Below are positions 8,640 to 15,996 of a DNA stretch of 23,010 nt, piece after piece. The position numbers were made by a program, and so were the translations under genes. Source of the stretch: Folioceros fuciformis (taxonomy: Eukaryota; Anthocerotophyta; Anthocerotopsida; Anthocerotales); the NCBI GenBank assembly GCA_049999805.1, contig JBNGIO010006379.1:429315-452324 (forward strand), in the 5' to 3' direction. Below the pieces are notes generated by a model, which did not search any database, had not been told where the DNA came from, and was given only the letters and a program-made list of their open reading frames with translations. Position 1 is the first letter of the stretch. Every line of letters begins with the position of its first letter.

Positions 8640-9256
8640 CCCAAGAATGTCGGTTGCCCTCCTTTACGCAAGGTTATACCCCTACCTCTGTAGGCAACTG
8701 CTCCCAGCTTCTGTGCAACTAATTTCATGTCCCTTCCACGTTTCTCCCTATGGCTCTCACCACAGCAAAGCCCTTTCTCTCTCTTTGAGTCCGCTTGGTC
8801 ACAACAAGTAGGTCCCCGGCGTAGGTGTCTTGTCCAACAACTACTTCCTTATTCCCCGCTATGTAGGTAGATGTAGTTCCCTATGTGGAGGTGAGCACCC
8901 TTCGTTGATGGGACACCTTAGGTAGGGACCCCTTTAAATACCCTCTTGTCGTAGGTATACTTCTATATGTAGTAACTGCCCTTAATAGATACCCTACATA
9001 GGTGTCCCCTTTTTTGTAGGTAACTTGCCCTTCACAACTATATTTCTTATTTGGGTACTACCTCCCACAGAGATATCCTCCCTACGTGAGCATACCTCCC
9101 TATAGGTAGCCATCCCAAAGAAGGTAACTTCTTTATAATACTACCCCTTATTATCGCCACTCATCTAACCTACCAAACCAAGACCAAACAAAACTGAAAA
9201 TGTTATTAGCCGCTCCCTACCTACTACGGGTATTTGCCAAAAACCCGCATTCCACA
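8640..9256. other. Right subterminal zone of the nested element, rich in GTAGGT motifs
   Basis: No coding frame is evident. The motif GTAGGT or its complement recurs at short intervals in both orientations (for example near 8819, 8863, 8951, 9016, 9105 and 9220). It lies upstream of the minus-strand frame, so it may contain both promoter and transposase-binding sites. This role is inference. Confidence 0.5.
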
Positions 9257-9261
9257 GCCTG
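9257..9261. repeat. Target-site duplication GCCTG, right copy of the nested element
   Basis: It is identical to 5523-5527. Integrase coding resumes here in the pattern LSRGYWGEAV. Confidence 0.85.
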
Positions 9262-9867
9262 TCACGTGGTTACTGGGGAGAGGCAGTCTCTACAGTAGTC
9301 TATGTGATCAACAGACTGCCCACAAGTGTGTTAAAGGGATCCACCCCATTTGAGAGATGGACATCACATAAACCAAGAATTAATGACCTTAGAATCTTCA
9401 GGTGCCCAGCATATGCACATCTCTCAGAAGATCAAAGGGTTAAACTAGACTATAAAGCCCGCAAGTTTGTCTTCATAGGGTATATTGAAGGTATAAAAGG
9501 CTACAAGTTGTTTGACCCAGACACTAGATTCATCACACATGCTCGTAGTGTCGTCTTCAATGAGCACATCCTTCTGCATCCCACTAACAAGTCAGTAGAA
9601 GAGACGTCCTCCAGTGAGACCTACAGTCAGCCATATGTAGAAGAACTTGGGTCACAGCCATACCTACCTGTAGCTTCTCATCCAGCTGTCCCTGTCACAC
9701 CACCTCCACCACCTGATGAGCTCAGCACTTTCCGAGGAGATGATCTGGATGGACAGCCAGCTGGGTCAGCAGAAACAGCTGAACAAATGCAAGAGGATCT
9801 GGACCGCGTTGACTCACCTGGTCCCTCCGATGTTTCACCACAAGAAGATGCTGCAGCTCCTTCATAA
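9257..9867 (+). pseudogene. pol: Copia integrase C-terminal half and linker to reverse transcriptase
   Basis: The frame opens SRGYWGEAVSTVVYVINRLP, the usual copia continuation of the integrase core. FERWTSHKPRINDLRIFRCPAY and the GKF-type DNA-binding region (RKFVFIGYIEGIKGYKLFDP, then RFITHARSVVFNE) follow. After about 9590 comes the low-complexity Ser/Pro/Glu linker common before reverse transcriptase. The frame ends at TAA 9865-9867. Reverse transcriptase lies in another frame, so a frameshift falls between about 9870 and 9970. It cannot be expressed with its N-terminal half because of the nested insertion. Confidence 0.9.
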
Positions 9868-9967
9868 ACCCTACGACGAGGGACAGACCTTGGCACAAGG
9901 AGGCGGAATGGCTGCAGCCACCACTCTCACCTGCCACCTTCATGGTTCAGGATGGGAACCACTTGAC

Positions 9968-11566
9968 ATGAGCGAGCCTCTTTCTTACCAAGAAGCAATC
10001 AGTCATCCAATAGAAGGCAAGTAGTGGATGGAAGGAATAAATTCAGAGTACAAGTCATTGGTTGACAACAAGACTTGGGTCCTTGAAGACCTACCTCCTG
10101 AAAGGAAAGCAATAATGTGCAAGTGGGTCTTCAAGAAAAAGTTGAACCCAGATGGATCAATAGCACGCTATAAAGCCAGATTGGTGGCGAAAGGCTACAG
10201 CCAAGTCGAAGGGCTGGACTACACGGAGACATTCTCCCCGGTAGTCCGAGCTACCTCCATCCGCACCTTGCTTGCTTTAGCTGCCCAGTATGACTACAAC
10301 CTGCAACACATGGACGTCAAGACAGCATTTCTTAATGGCAAGCTTGAGGAAACTATCTACATGAAACAGCCTGAGGGCTACATCGACACAAAACACCCCA
10401 ACAAGGTTTGCAGACTGGTAAAAACCATTTACGGTCTCAAAAAATCACCACGTGAGTGGTATAAACGCATAGACAACTATTTGAGAAGCTATGGCTTTGT
10501 TCAGAGTGAAGCCGGTAGCAATGTCTATATGCTACATGATAAAAGTGGGGTCGTTTACTTAGCTTTGTATGTGGACGATGCCATCATAGTCACTAGCAGC
10601 CCTTAGGTCATGGCTAGAGTAAAAGGTTTCCTGATTGCCAAGTTTGACATGTCCGATCTTGGACAGCTGACATTCTTCCTAGGCATACAGATTGTCCAGA
10701 ATCTGTCAAGACACAGCATTTTCCTGCACCAAGCTCAGTTTGTCAGGCAAGTGCTAGCAAGGTTTAGACTGGAAAATGCAAAACCTGCTGCAACTCCTAT
10801 GGCAGTGAGAGACAAGCTGTCCCTTGAGCAGTGTCCTAAAACAGAACAAGAAAGGCTGGAGATGGAGAAAATACCGTACAGGTCGGCAGTGGGAGTATGC
10901 ATATATTTCTGGAACTGGATGAGACCAGAGTTAGCACACTCTATCGGCATCACATCCTAGTTTCTCAGTAATTTTGGAATAGCTCACTGGCATGCTGTAC
11001 AACGTATTCTCCGCTATTTGGGAGGGACCCCAAACATGGGACTCATGTACACCAAGAGACCTGAAAGACTTTTGCTAACCTGTTTATGTGATGCCGACTG
11101 GGCATCAGACACGGCCAGCAGGAAATCCATTTTAGCACATTGTCTAATGCTAGGCAAGGATGAATATAATTCTACTATCATTGCCTGGCACAGCAAAAGA
11201 CAGCAGGTCGTGGCCCTCTCATCTACTGAAGCATAGTACAACTCCACAACAATAGATGCACAAGATATCCTCCATGCAAGACAGCTCCTTGCATCATTAG
11301 AGGAGTAGCAACCTGAACCCACACTTCTGCTTAGTGACAACCAGTTAGCGATTGCATTAGCACAAAATCCAGTAATGCATGCAAGGACAAAGCATATTGA
11401 AATTAAGCATCACTTTATTCGCCAAGTGGTAGCTGAGGGGCATGTAAATTTGCAGTATGTCCCCACTGAAGAGAATGTGGCTGATATTCTCACCAAGGCC
11501 CTGCCAAGAGAGAAGCATGACAAATTTGCTAGGGCAATGGGCCTCGTAATCAACCCAGATGCATAG
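9968..11566 (+). pseudogene. pol: Copia reverse transcriptase and RNase H with in-frame TAG stops
   Basis: One frame carries all of it: EPLSYQEAISHP, KWVFKKKLNPDGSIARYKARL, then MDVKTAFLNGKLEETIYMKQPEGY. The polymerase active site YVDD is at 10568-10579, followed by FDMSDLGQLTFFLGIQI and YRSAVGVCIYF. RNase H shows CDADWAS, ALSSTEA, the LLLSDNQ Asp and the KHIEIKHHFIRQVV/ADILTKALP ending. The frame is broken by TAG at 10022, 10604, 10958, 11234 and 11306 and ends at TAG 11564-11566. There is no frameshift inside this stretch. Residues on each side of the stops fit the family, so each stop looks like a point change. Reverse transcriptase would copy the element RNA into DNA and RNase H would remove the RNA strand. 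Confidence 0.95.
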
Positions 11567-12064
11567 TGGATACAACCACTTGGACAACTAAAACAAAACG
11601 GGCTGCAGTTTCCTATCCAGGCAAGAAACGCCGAGTGGGCATCACCGACGAGCAGCGCCACCAGGGTTCTGTGCACAGTAGCAGAGGGTCAGCTATGGGT
11701 GCAAGGATTCAGCCTGAATGGACAGCAAATGAGCAGCAGGATCCTCACCATATCTGACAATCAGCCGCCCGTCCTCAATGAACTCGCTTCCGGCATACAT
11801 AAGTTTGTCCATGCAATTTGGCAGGTACTTGAACGGAGATCAGGAACAAGTTGGGGCAGTCCATGTGCAATTCGGAGCTTGGAGTACGCCATCTCGAGCT
11901 CCTCCTCCAAGGTAGCTTGCGTCGTAGCAGCATCGCCACCAACACCAGGCAAAGACCAAGGAGGACTGATGTCTCCAGCTCGAGGCCAGCCATCACCCGC
12001 AGCTCGGGGAAACCTAACAGGAGACTGTGGTAATCTTAATGTGATGAAACTTAAGGGTGGTTAG
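11567..12064 (+). CDS. Post-pol open stretch in the pol frame, unrecognised
   Basis: After the TAG that ends RNase H, the same frame stays open for 165 codons to another TAG at 12062-12064. Residues include LWVQGFSLNGQQMSSRILTI, a Ser run, and a Pro/Gly/Ala-rich end (SPPTPGKDQGGLMSPARG). Copia pol normally ends soon after ADILTKAL, so this is extra. Some plant copia lineages carry an added ORF here, but I see no signal peptide or membrane segment of an envelope type. It may be a pol extension, an unrelated ORF or chance. The opposite strand is also fairly open, which weakens the case. Confidence 0.35.
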   Translation, partial: WIQPLGQLKQNGLQFPIQARNAEWASPTSSATRVLCTVAEGQLWVQGFSLNGQQMSSRILTISDNQPPVLNELASGIHKFVHAIWQVLERRSGTSWGSPCAIRSLEYAISSSSSKVACVVAASPPTPGKDQGGLMSPARGQPSPAARGNLTGDCGNLNVMKLKGG

Positions 12065-12328
12065 GTGAAGAGTGTTATCAACATATTAAGAAATATAATT
12101 AATTATGTTAAGTCCGCTTACCATTTCATTAGGGTTACGTCTTTTGGCGAATAGACATACCTTTTTATATTAGTTTAAGTTGGACTTACCTGAACATATA
12201 TAGTAATTGTACTTGAAGTTTCTTGACAAGATGTAATTATTTAATATTTTATTATCTAATTAACCTGCACTAAATGCTTGAGTTTATGATAATGGAATCA
12301 AAGTCAAACAATGAATAAACAACTGTCT
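12065..12328 (+). other. AT-rich non-coding spacer before the 3' LTR
   Basis: No frame of note is seen. The segment is AT-rich, has many short TAATTA/ATATTA runs, and leads into the purine tract. TGTTATCAACATATTAAG at 12074 looks like a conventional copia LTR start but has no copy at the 5' end. Confidence 0.6.
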
Positions 12329-12337
12329 AAGTGGGAG
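12329..12337 (+). other. Purine-rich tract (plus-strand primer)
   Basis: AAGTGGGAG touches the first base of the 3' LTR, the expected place and composition for the primer of plus-strand DNA synthesis. Confidence 0.8.
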
Positions 12338-12592
12338 TATAAATATAATAGAGTTAGGGTTAGGGTCGCATAATTATATAAATAGCCAGTGTTTATTAAT
12401 TAAGTCCAAACGATGGATAGCTATGGATGCGTCTAAGAGTCGTGTCCTAAATATTAAATGCCATGCTCATGGGGTCACCACGAATAGGTGCCCGCACGCC
12501 TTTTAAGGCTACACGGCCCTCAATCAAGCATTCTTTCTTTTCTTCTCTTCTTGCTTCCATCCCCTCCTTGTTCCATCCTGCAATCCGCTTCA
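12338..12592 (+). repeat. 3' LTR of the copia element
   Basis: It matches the 5' LTR over its whole length with about 9 percent difference by hand alignment. It starts TATAAATATAATAG and ends CCGCTTCA. A TATA candidate at 12377-12384 and the GTTAGGGTTAGGG motif are conserved. Confidence 0.9.
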
Positions 12593-12597
12593 ATGTT
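12593..12597. repeat. Target-site duplication ATGTT, right copy of the copia element
   Basis: It is identical to 2197-2201 and directly abuts the 3' LTR. Confidence 0.85.
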
Positions 12598-12743
12598 GCC
12601 ACTGTAAGCGCTTGGTTACCCTCCTCTCACTTTACAAATCTTAGTGGAGTATTGTTGTGTCCTTTCTTGCCTCACATTGACAGAAACAAAAACCTTTTAC
12701 GCAAAGTTTTCCTCTCACATTTCATGTAGATTCTACTGCTAAC

Positions 12744-12851
12744 ATAATGCACAAATTGCACCTCTCTCCCTCATTGAAGAAGGCCCGAGTGAACCCAATA
12801 ATGCACAAATTGCACCTCTCTCCCTCATTGAAGAAGGCCCGAGTGAACCCA
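12744..12851. repeat. 54-bp perfect tandem duplication
   Basis: Two identical 54-bp copies (12744-12797 and 12798-12851) begin ATAATGCACAAATTGCACC and are followed by a few bases of a third. The length is a multiple of three. The lack of any difference implies a recent event. Confidence 0.95.
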
Positions 12852-12863
12852 ATAAAATTGTGA
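12747..12863 (+). CDS. Possible 38-residue small ORF made of two identical 18-residue repeats
   Basis: ATG at 12747 opens a frame through both 54-bp copies. Each gives a module that starts MHKLHLSPSLKK and ends ARVNPI, and the frame closes with K-L-stop (TGA 12861-12863). It is basic and has no recognised family. Because the duplication length is a multiple of three, the frame survives by construction, so coding is far from certain. Confidence 0.15.
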   Translation: MHKLHLSPSLKKARVNPIMHKLHLSPSLKKARVNPIKL

Positions 12864-13930
12864 GAATTTGGACTTTGCTAAGTTATGAAGTTAAGTGGGT
12901 TTTTGTTTTGGTTTTAATTTTTTCTTCTATTTCAATTTTGGACTCCCATGAGGAAGATGAATGACAAGTAGTGGAATGGACCATATAGATTCATAGATAT
13001 GGCCTAACCGGACCTTTCACAACTAATTGATGCACAAGAACGTGACGAGGAAGAGAGTGACCCACAAAATTGACGTGCACGACTCACGACCCGACTGCCA
13101 CTCTATCATGGGTTGATAAGGGGCAACACTGTGAGTGTCACCGTCTCTGGGCAGTTGAGGCATAGGCCGTAGTAGGTGATGATGTGGGGTAGAGACAAAT
13201 TTGTGCGAAGCCTTCATCGTCCTGTACAAGAGGGCCAAACATTCTCGAGTGGAAGAGTCGTCTTTAGTACCTACCCAGCAAGTTAAGTGAAATGTAGGAA
13301 GTAGTAGCGAACGATTGGTGGGGAAGGAACAACGATGAGGATGATCAAGCATGCTAGTAGAAAATTTTGGGGCTGTTCCATGATTGGTTAGATTTTGAAG
13401 CCACTAGAGCCCATTACTCTAGACATCCTCCTAATAGGGCTTCCAGCATACATTTTTTTTGTAAAAAATGTTGTCTCTATCTTTAATGACGGCCTAAGGC
13501 AGCTCATAAGCTAGGAGTATGAGTAGGCGCTAAATGTTGGCCCTCAAAGTGGATTTCTAGTTCTATGTGCAAATCCTTTGTTTTCATCCCTCCTCACCAT
13601 AGGCTTAGCTTGTGAATTACTACCTCAATGTTGGGGAAGTTCTACAAGGTATTTAGTCACATGGGGTGTGTGGGGGCTCTCACCATCACCCAATAATTCC
13701 ACCAACTAGGGTTTGTATGAGCTAGCTACATATTGGTGCTTGACAACAACTGCACATGCTCTTGGAGATAGACACAAAGTTATATGCAACGACAATGGGT
13801 AAGTGTGGCCGCTACATAGTGGATCCCAAGCCTGTTGGATTTCCAAACCATTATGAACGTACCTCTATCCACCATGCTATCAAGACTTGTAGGCCATGGG
13901 TAAGGCATTCTCCAAGTTTTTTAAGGTTTG
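12864..13930. other. AT-rich intergenic DNA, nothing recognised
   Basis: Both strands have only short frames with no recognisable protein features. A few T-rich runs (for example 13447-13465) and no clear repeats are seen. Confidence 0.6.
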
Positions 13931-14115
13931 TGCCAAGGCATACTACAGTATAGAAAGAATGGAGTTGATCTCCCTCTATCCTATATTGTGATGTTCTTTT
14001 GGCTTGGTCACCTTTGCAAATAGTTTCCCTTGCCAAGACATACCACAAGTCTCCCTCTATCCTAGACTATCATGTTCTTTTGGCTTAGTCATCTTTGTGA
14101 ATAGTTTCCCCTCTA
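13931..14115. repeat. Diverged tandem duplication, about 100 bp
   Basis: TGCCAAGGCATACTACA (13931) and TGCCAAGACATACCACA (14031) each lead into TCTCCCTCTATCCTA, then ATGTTCTTTTGGCTT and AATAGTTTCCC. The copies share most bases, but the second lacks about 15 bp between the first two blocks. The event is old. Confidence 0.8.
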
Positions 14116-15368
14116 TTAGGATAGATAAGTTTTTCTATCTTTTTTTTCAAGAATGGCTCCCATGCATCCTGTCCCATAAACTATCCTACCCTAAACATTG
14201 TTCCCTCCAAGCAACAATTCATGAGCTTCACCTTCGTGTAGTAAACCATTTGCCTCTTGTCTCTTGTTGGGAGTTGCACCCCTCATTCAAAAATAAATCC
14301 TTGCATGTCTCTACAAACTCAACTCCAAACACCGGGACGGATAATAGTTGGGTTAAGGGTTACAATTCCATGGACTAAGAAACCCAAAAGCTGAAACCCA
14401 TTGGTAAACACATCCGCTTTAATTGAGCTGTATGGCCCTAAGGAGCAGATGGGTGAAGGGGTGGGCGGAGAAGCAGGGCCAGAAACATCGGTGCCCTGCG
14501 CTGGGAATAACAAGCTTGAGGAGCGCTGACCGATGACGCCTGGAACAACCACAAACAGTACGGTAGGCGGAATTCCAGCGGCGAGGGCAGGCTCCCGACA
14601 AGGGAGATGGGAAGATGCCAGCCACACAGAGTTAGAGAACCAATGGAAGAAGGAGGCGAGGGCGGGGCCGGCAATGGCCAGAGGCAGGCCATGCTCCCGA
14701 TAACGCAAAGCGATGAGGAAGGCCGGCATCGCATTGCATTGCATTGCGCTGCATTACGCGGTGCGCGGGAGGCTGGAGGCAGTGACCCGTCTTTCCGGGT
14801 TTGATCCCCCCTTTTCCCATTCCCGCCACTGGTAGCGCCAAACTAGGCGCATAACAGGCGGGCCCCGCCAGCTTATCCTTGCCGTGCCAGGCTTCCTGCC
14901 TGCCACATTCCTTCCCCTCCCTCGTTTTCATCCACTCTATCCTCATCATCGTGGGCCGTGGCAGTCCCACCGTGGCCCCCCGGGGTCGGGGACCACCGGT
15001 CCGTCGGGCCGGTCGCCCAAGGAAACGAAAAACCTGGCATGCGGATAGGTCACGTTCACACGCGGTAGTCGTGGGAGGGCATGATTGCTGCGGGCGTCTG
15101 TTGGCTTCCGGTCGTGGTCGGTATCGTCACCTGCGACGCCGGGGAAAGTCACAGCGTCGCCGCAAATATGCTGTCCGCATACGTATGTATGTACGCGCTT
15201 GTATATTGTATGGTGTATGAGTATGGAACCTCGTCGGCAAGAAGTTGTGCCGTTACAGCCCCATGGGATACGCCGGGGTGTTCGGGACGGTGCGGGGAGT
15301 TCAGGCTCGGTCCCAGACCTAGGTAGCTTCTTGTTGCTATGCTCCAAGAAGTTGGGGCCGGTTGCAAC

Positions 15369-15377
15369 AAACCCTAA
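15369..15377 (+). promoter_or_regulatory. Telo-box AAACCCTAA
   Basis: An exact match to the plant telo-box AAACCCTAA stands 620 bp before the CPP start codon. In plants this motif lies near starts of translation- and cell-cycle-related genes and is bound by telomere-repeat-binding factors. A 9-bp match can occur by chance, so function is inferred from place only. Confidence 0.4.
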
Positions 15378-15494
15378 TTAACAGCCTCGGGCCGAGGCGG
15401 AGTGGCAGCGTGGCGGTCCAGGTGGCACGCAGGCTGTGCTGCCCGCGCACGGCGGGCAGCGCAGGCTCAGGCGCAGAGGCAAGGAGGCGGGGAC

Positions 15495-15506
15495 TTTTCC
15501 CGCGCC
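15495..15506 (+). promoter_or_regulatory. E2F-type site TTTTCCCGCGCC
   Basis: It contains TTTCCCGC, an exact match to the E2F consensus TTTSSCGC. It lies 490 bp upstream of the start codon of a gene whose family works with E2F proteins in plant DREAM-type complexes, so feedback or cell-cycle control is plausible. The evidence is motif and context only. Confidence 0.4.
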
Positions 15507-15996
15507 CTCCTGCTTCCAAACTTCCCTCGCTTTCCTGCCTCCCTGCTTGCCTGGCTGGCTTGCTGGCCGCCCTGCTTCTGCCATCTCGTCTCTCCCTCGC
15601 CGCTCTGGGCGGCCTCTTCCGCCATCGACCACACTACACTGCCCTGCTACTACTCCACGGGCTCGCTGGGACGCCGGGCATCGCATCGCACTGCATCGTA
15701 GCCGTGTTTGCAGCTCCACGGCTCCCGGCCTGCTGCATTCTTTCTCCTGCGTTGCAATTGCGCCACGGATCCTGCACCTGGATGTCAGCTGCGGGGATGC
15801 CCGGCGCGGCCGCATTTCGGCTCGCCAGGGTTGCGGAGGTTGCCTTGGAGCTCCAGCTGGCATTGGCCCTGCAGGCGTCCCGTGCCGGGTTGGATTTCGG
15901 AGCCTTCGTTGCTGCTGCGCTGCCGCCGAGTTGGCGCTGATCCTATCCCGCCGTGAACCGGACGCCGGGCTCGGCTTAAGCATGGGATACTGAGGC

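Larger units (their letters stand above)
5528..9256 (-). mobile_element. Nested 3.7-kb insertion with TGTGG...CCACA ends, probably a terminal-inverted-repeat element
   Basis: It splits the copia integrase frame exactly; the codons on either side join to give the expected integrase order. Ends are TGTGGGCAAGCGGG on the left and, on the complementary strand, TGTGGAATGCGGG on the right, an imperfect inverted repeat of about 13 bp. Weaker similarity continues inward (GG...TA...CCC...TA). Both terminal 600-bp zones are crowded with GTAGGT/CCTACC motifs, as in the subterminal transposase-binding arrays of some DNA transposons. TG...CA ends with a 5-bp duplication also fit an LTR-type element, but I find no long direct terminal repeat, so the class is unresolved. 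It holds one long broken frame on the minus strand. Confidence 0.8.
2202..12592 (+). mobile_element. Ty1/copia LTR retrotransposon, degenerate, carrying a nested insertion
   Basis: The element is 10,391 bp including a 3,729-bp nested insertion, so about 6.7 kb originally. It has LTRs of 253 and 255 bp, a TGGTATTAGAGC primer-binding site, a purine-rich tract AAGTGGGAG touching the 3' LTR, and 5-bp flanking duplications. The domain order protease, integrase, reverse transcriptase, RNase H defines Ty1/copia. Coding is broken by in-frame stops (all TAG in the gag-pol frame), at least two frameshifts and the nested insertion. By hand alignment the LTRs differ by about 23 substitutions (about 18 transitions) and two 1-bp indels, near 9 percent, so the insertion is old. 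It cannot be autonomous as it stands. Confidence 0.95.
14440..15996 (+). other. GC-rich upstream region and probable 5' UTR of the CPP gene
   Basis: Composition changes from AT-rich to GC-rich near 14440, and the GC-rich tract continues to the first coding exon. Long frames on both strands here are the kind expected from GC-rich DNA and show no protein family. It includes short GCATT and GCATCGCA runs (14726-14750, 15676-15700), a telo-box and an E2F-type site. No certain TATA box or start site is visible. A stable 5' leader with many upstream ATGs is likely if transcription starts before 15700. Confidence 0.55.

Noticed and set aside
5528-9256. CRISPR-like or bacterial origin for the repeated GTAGGT motifs
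   Set aside because: The motifs have irregular spacing and both orientations, and the context is a plant retrotransposon.
12074-12120. TGTTATCAACATATTAAG as the start of a conventional TG-type 3' LTR
   Set aside because: The 5' LTR has no matching sequence, while the TATAAATA boundary agrees with the target duplication and the purine tract.
12463-12729. 88-codon plus-strand ORF across the 3' LTR end
   Set aside because: It starts in the LTR and runs across its boundary into flanking DNA, so it is a chance frame.
13023-13352. 109-codon minus-strand ORF in AT-rich intergenic DNA
   Set aside because: Its composition shows no family pattern, and there is no supporting splice or repeat context.
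14780-14830. tRNA-like box B (GGGTTTGATCCC followed by a T run)
   Set aside because: There is no paired acceptor or D arm at the right distance, and the T-arm stem does not pair properly.
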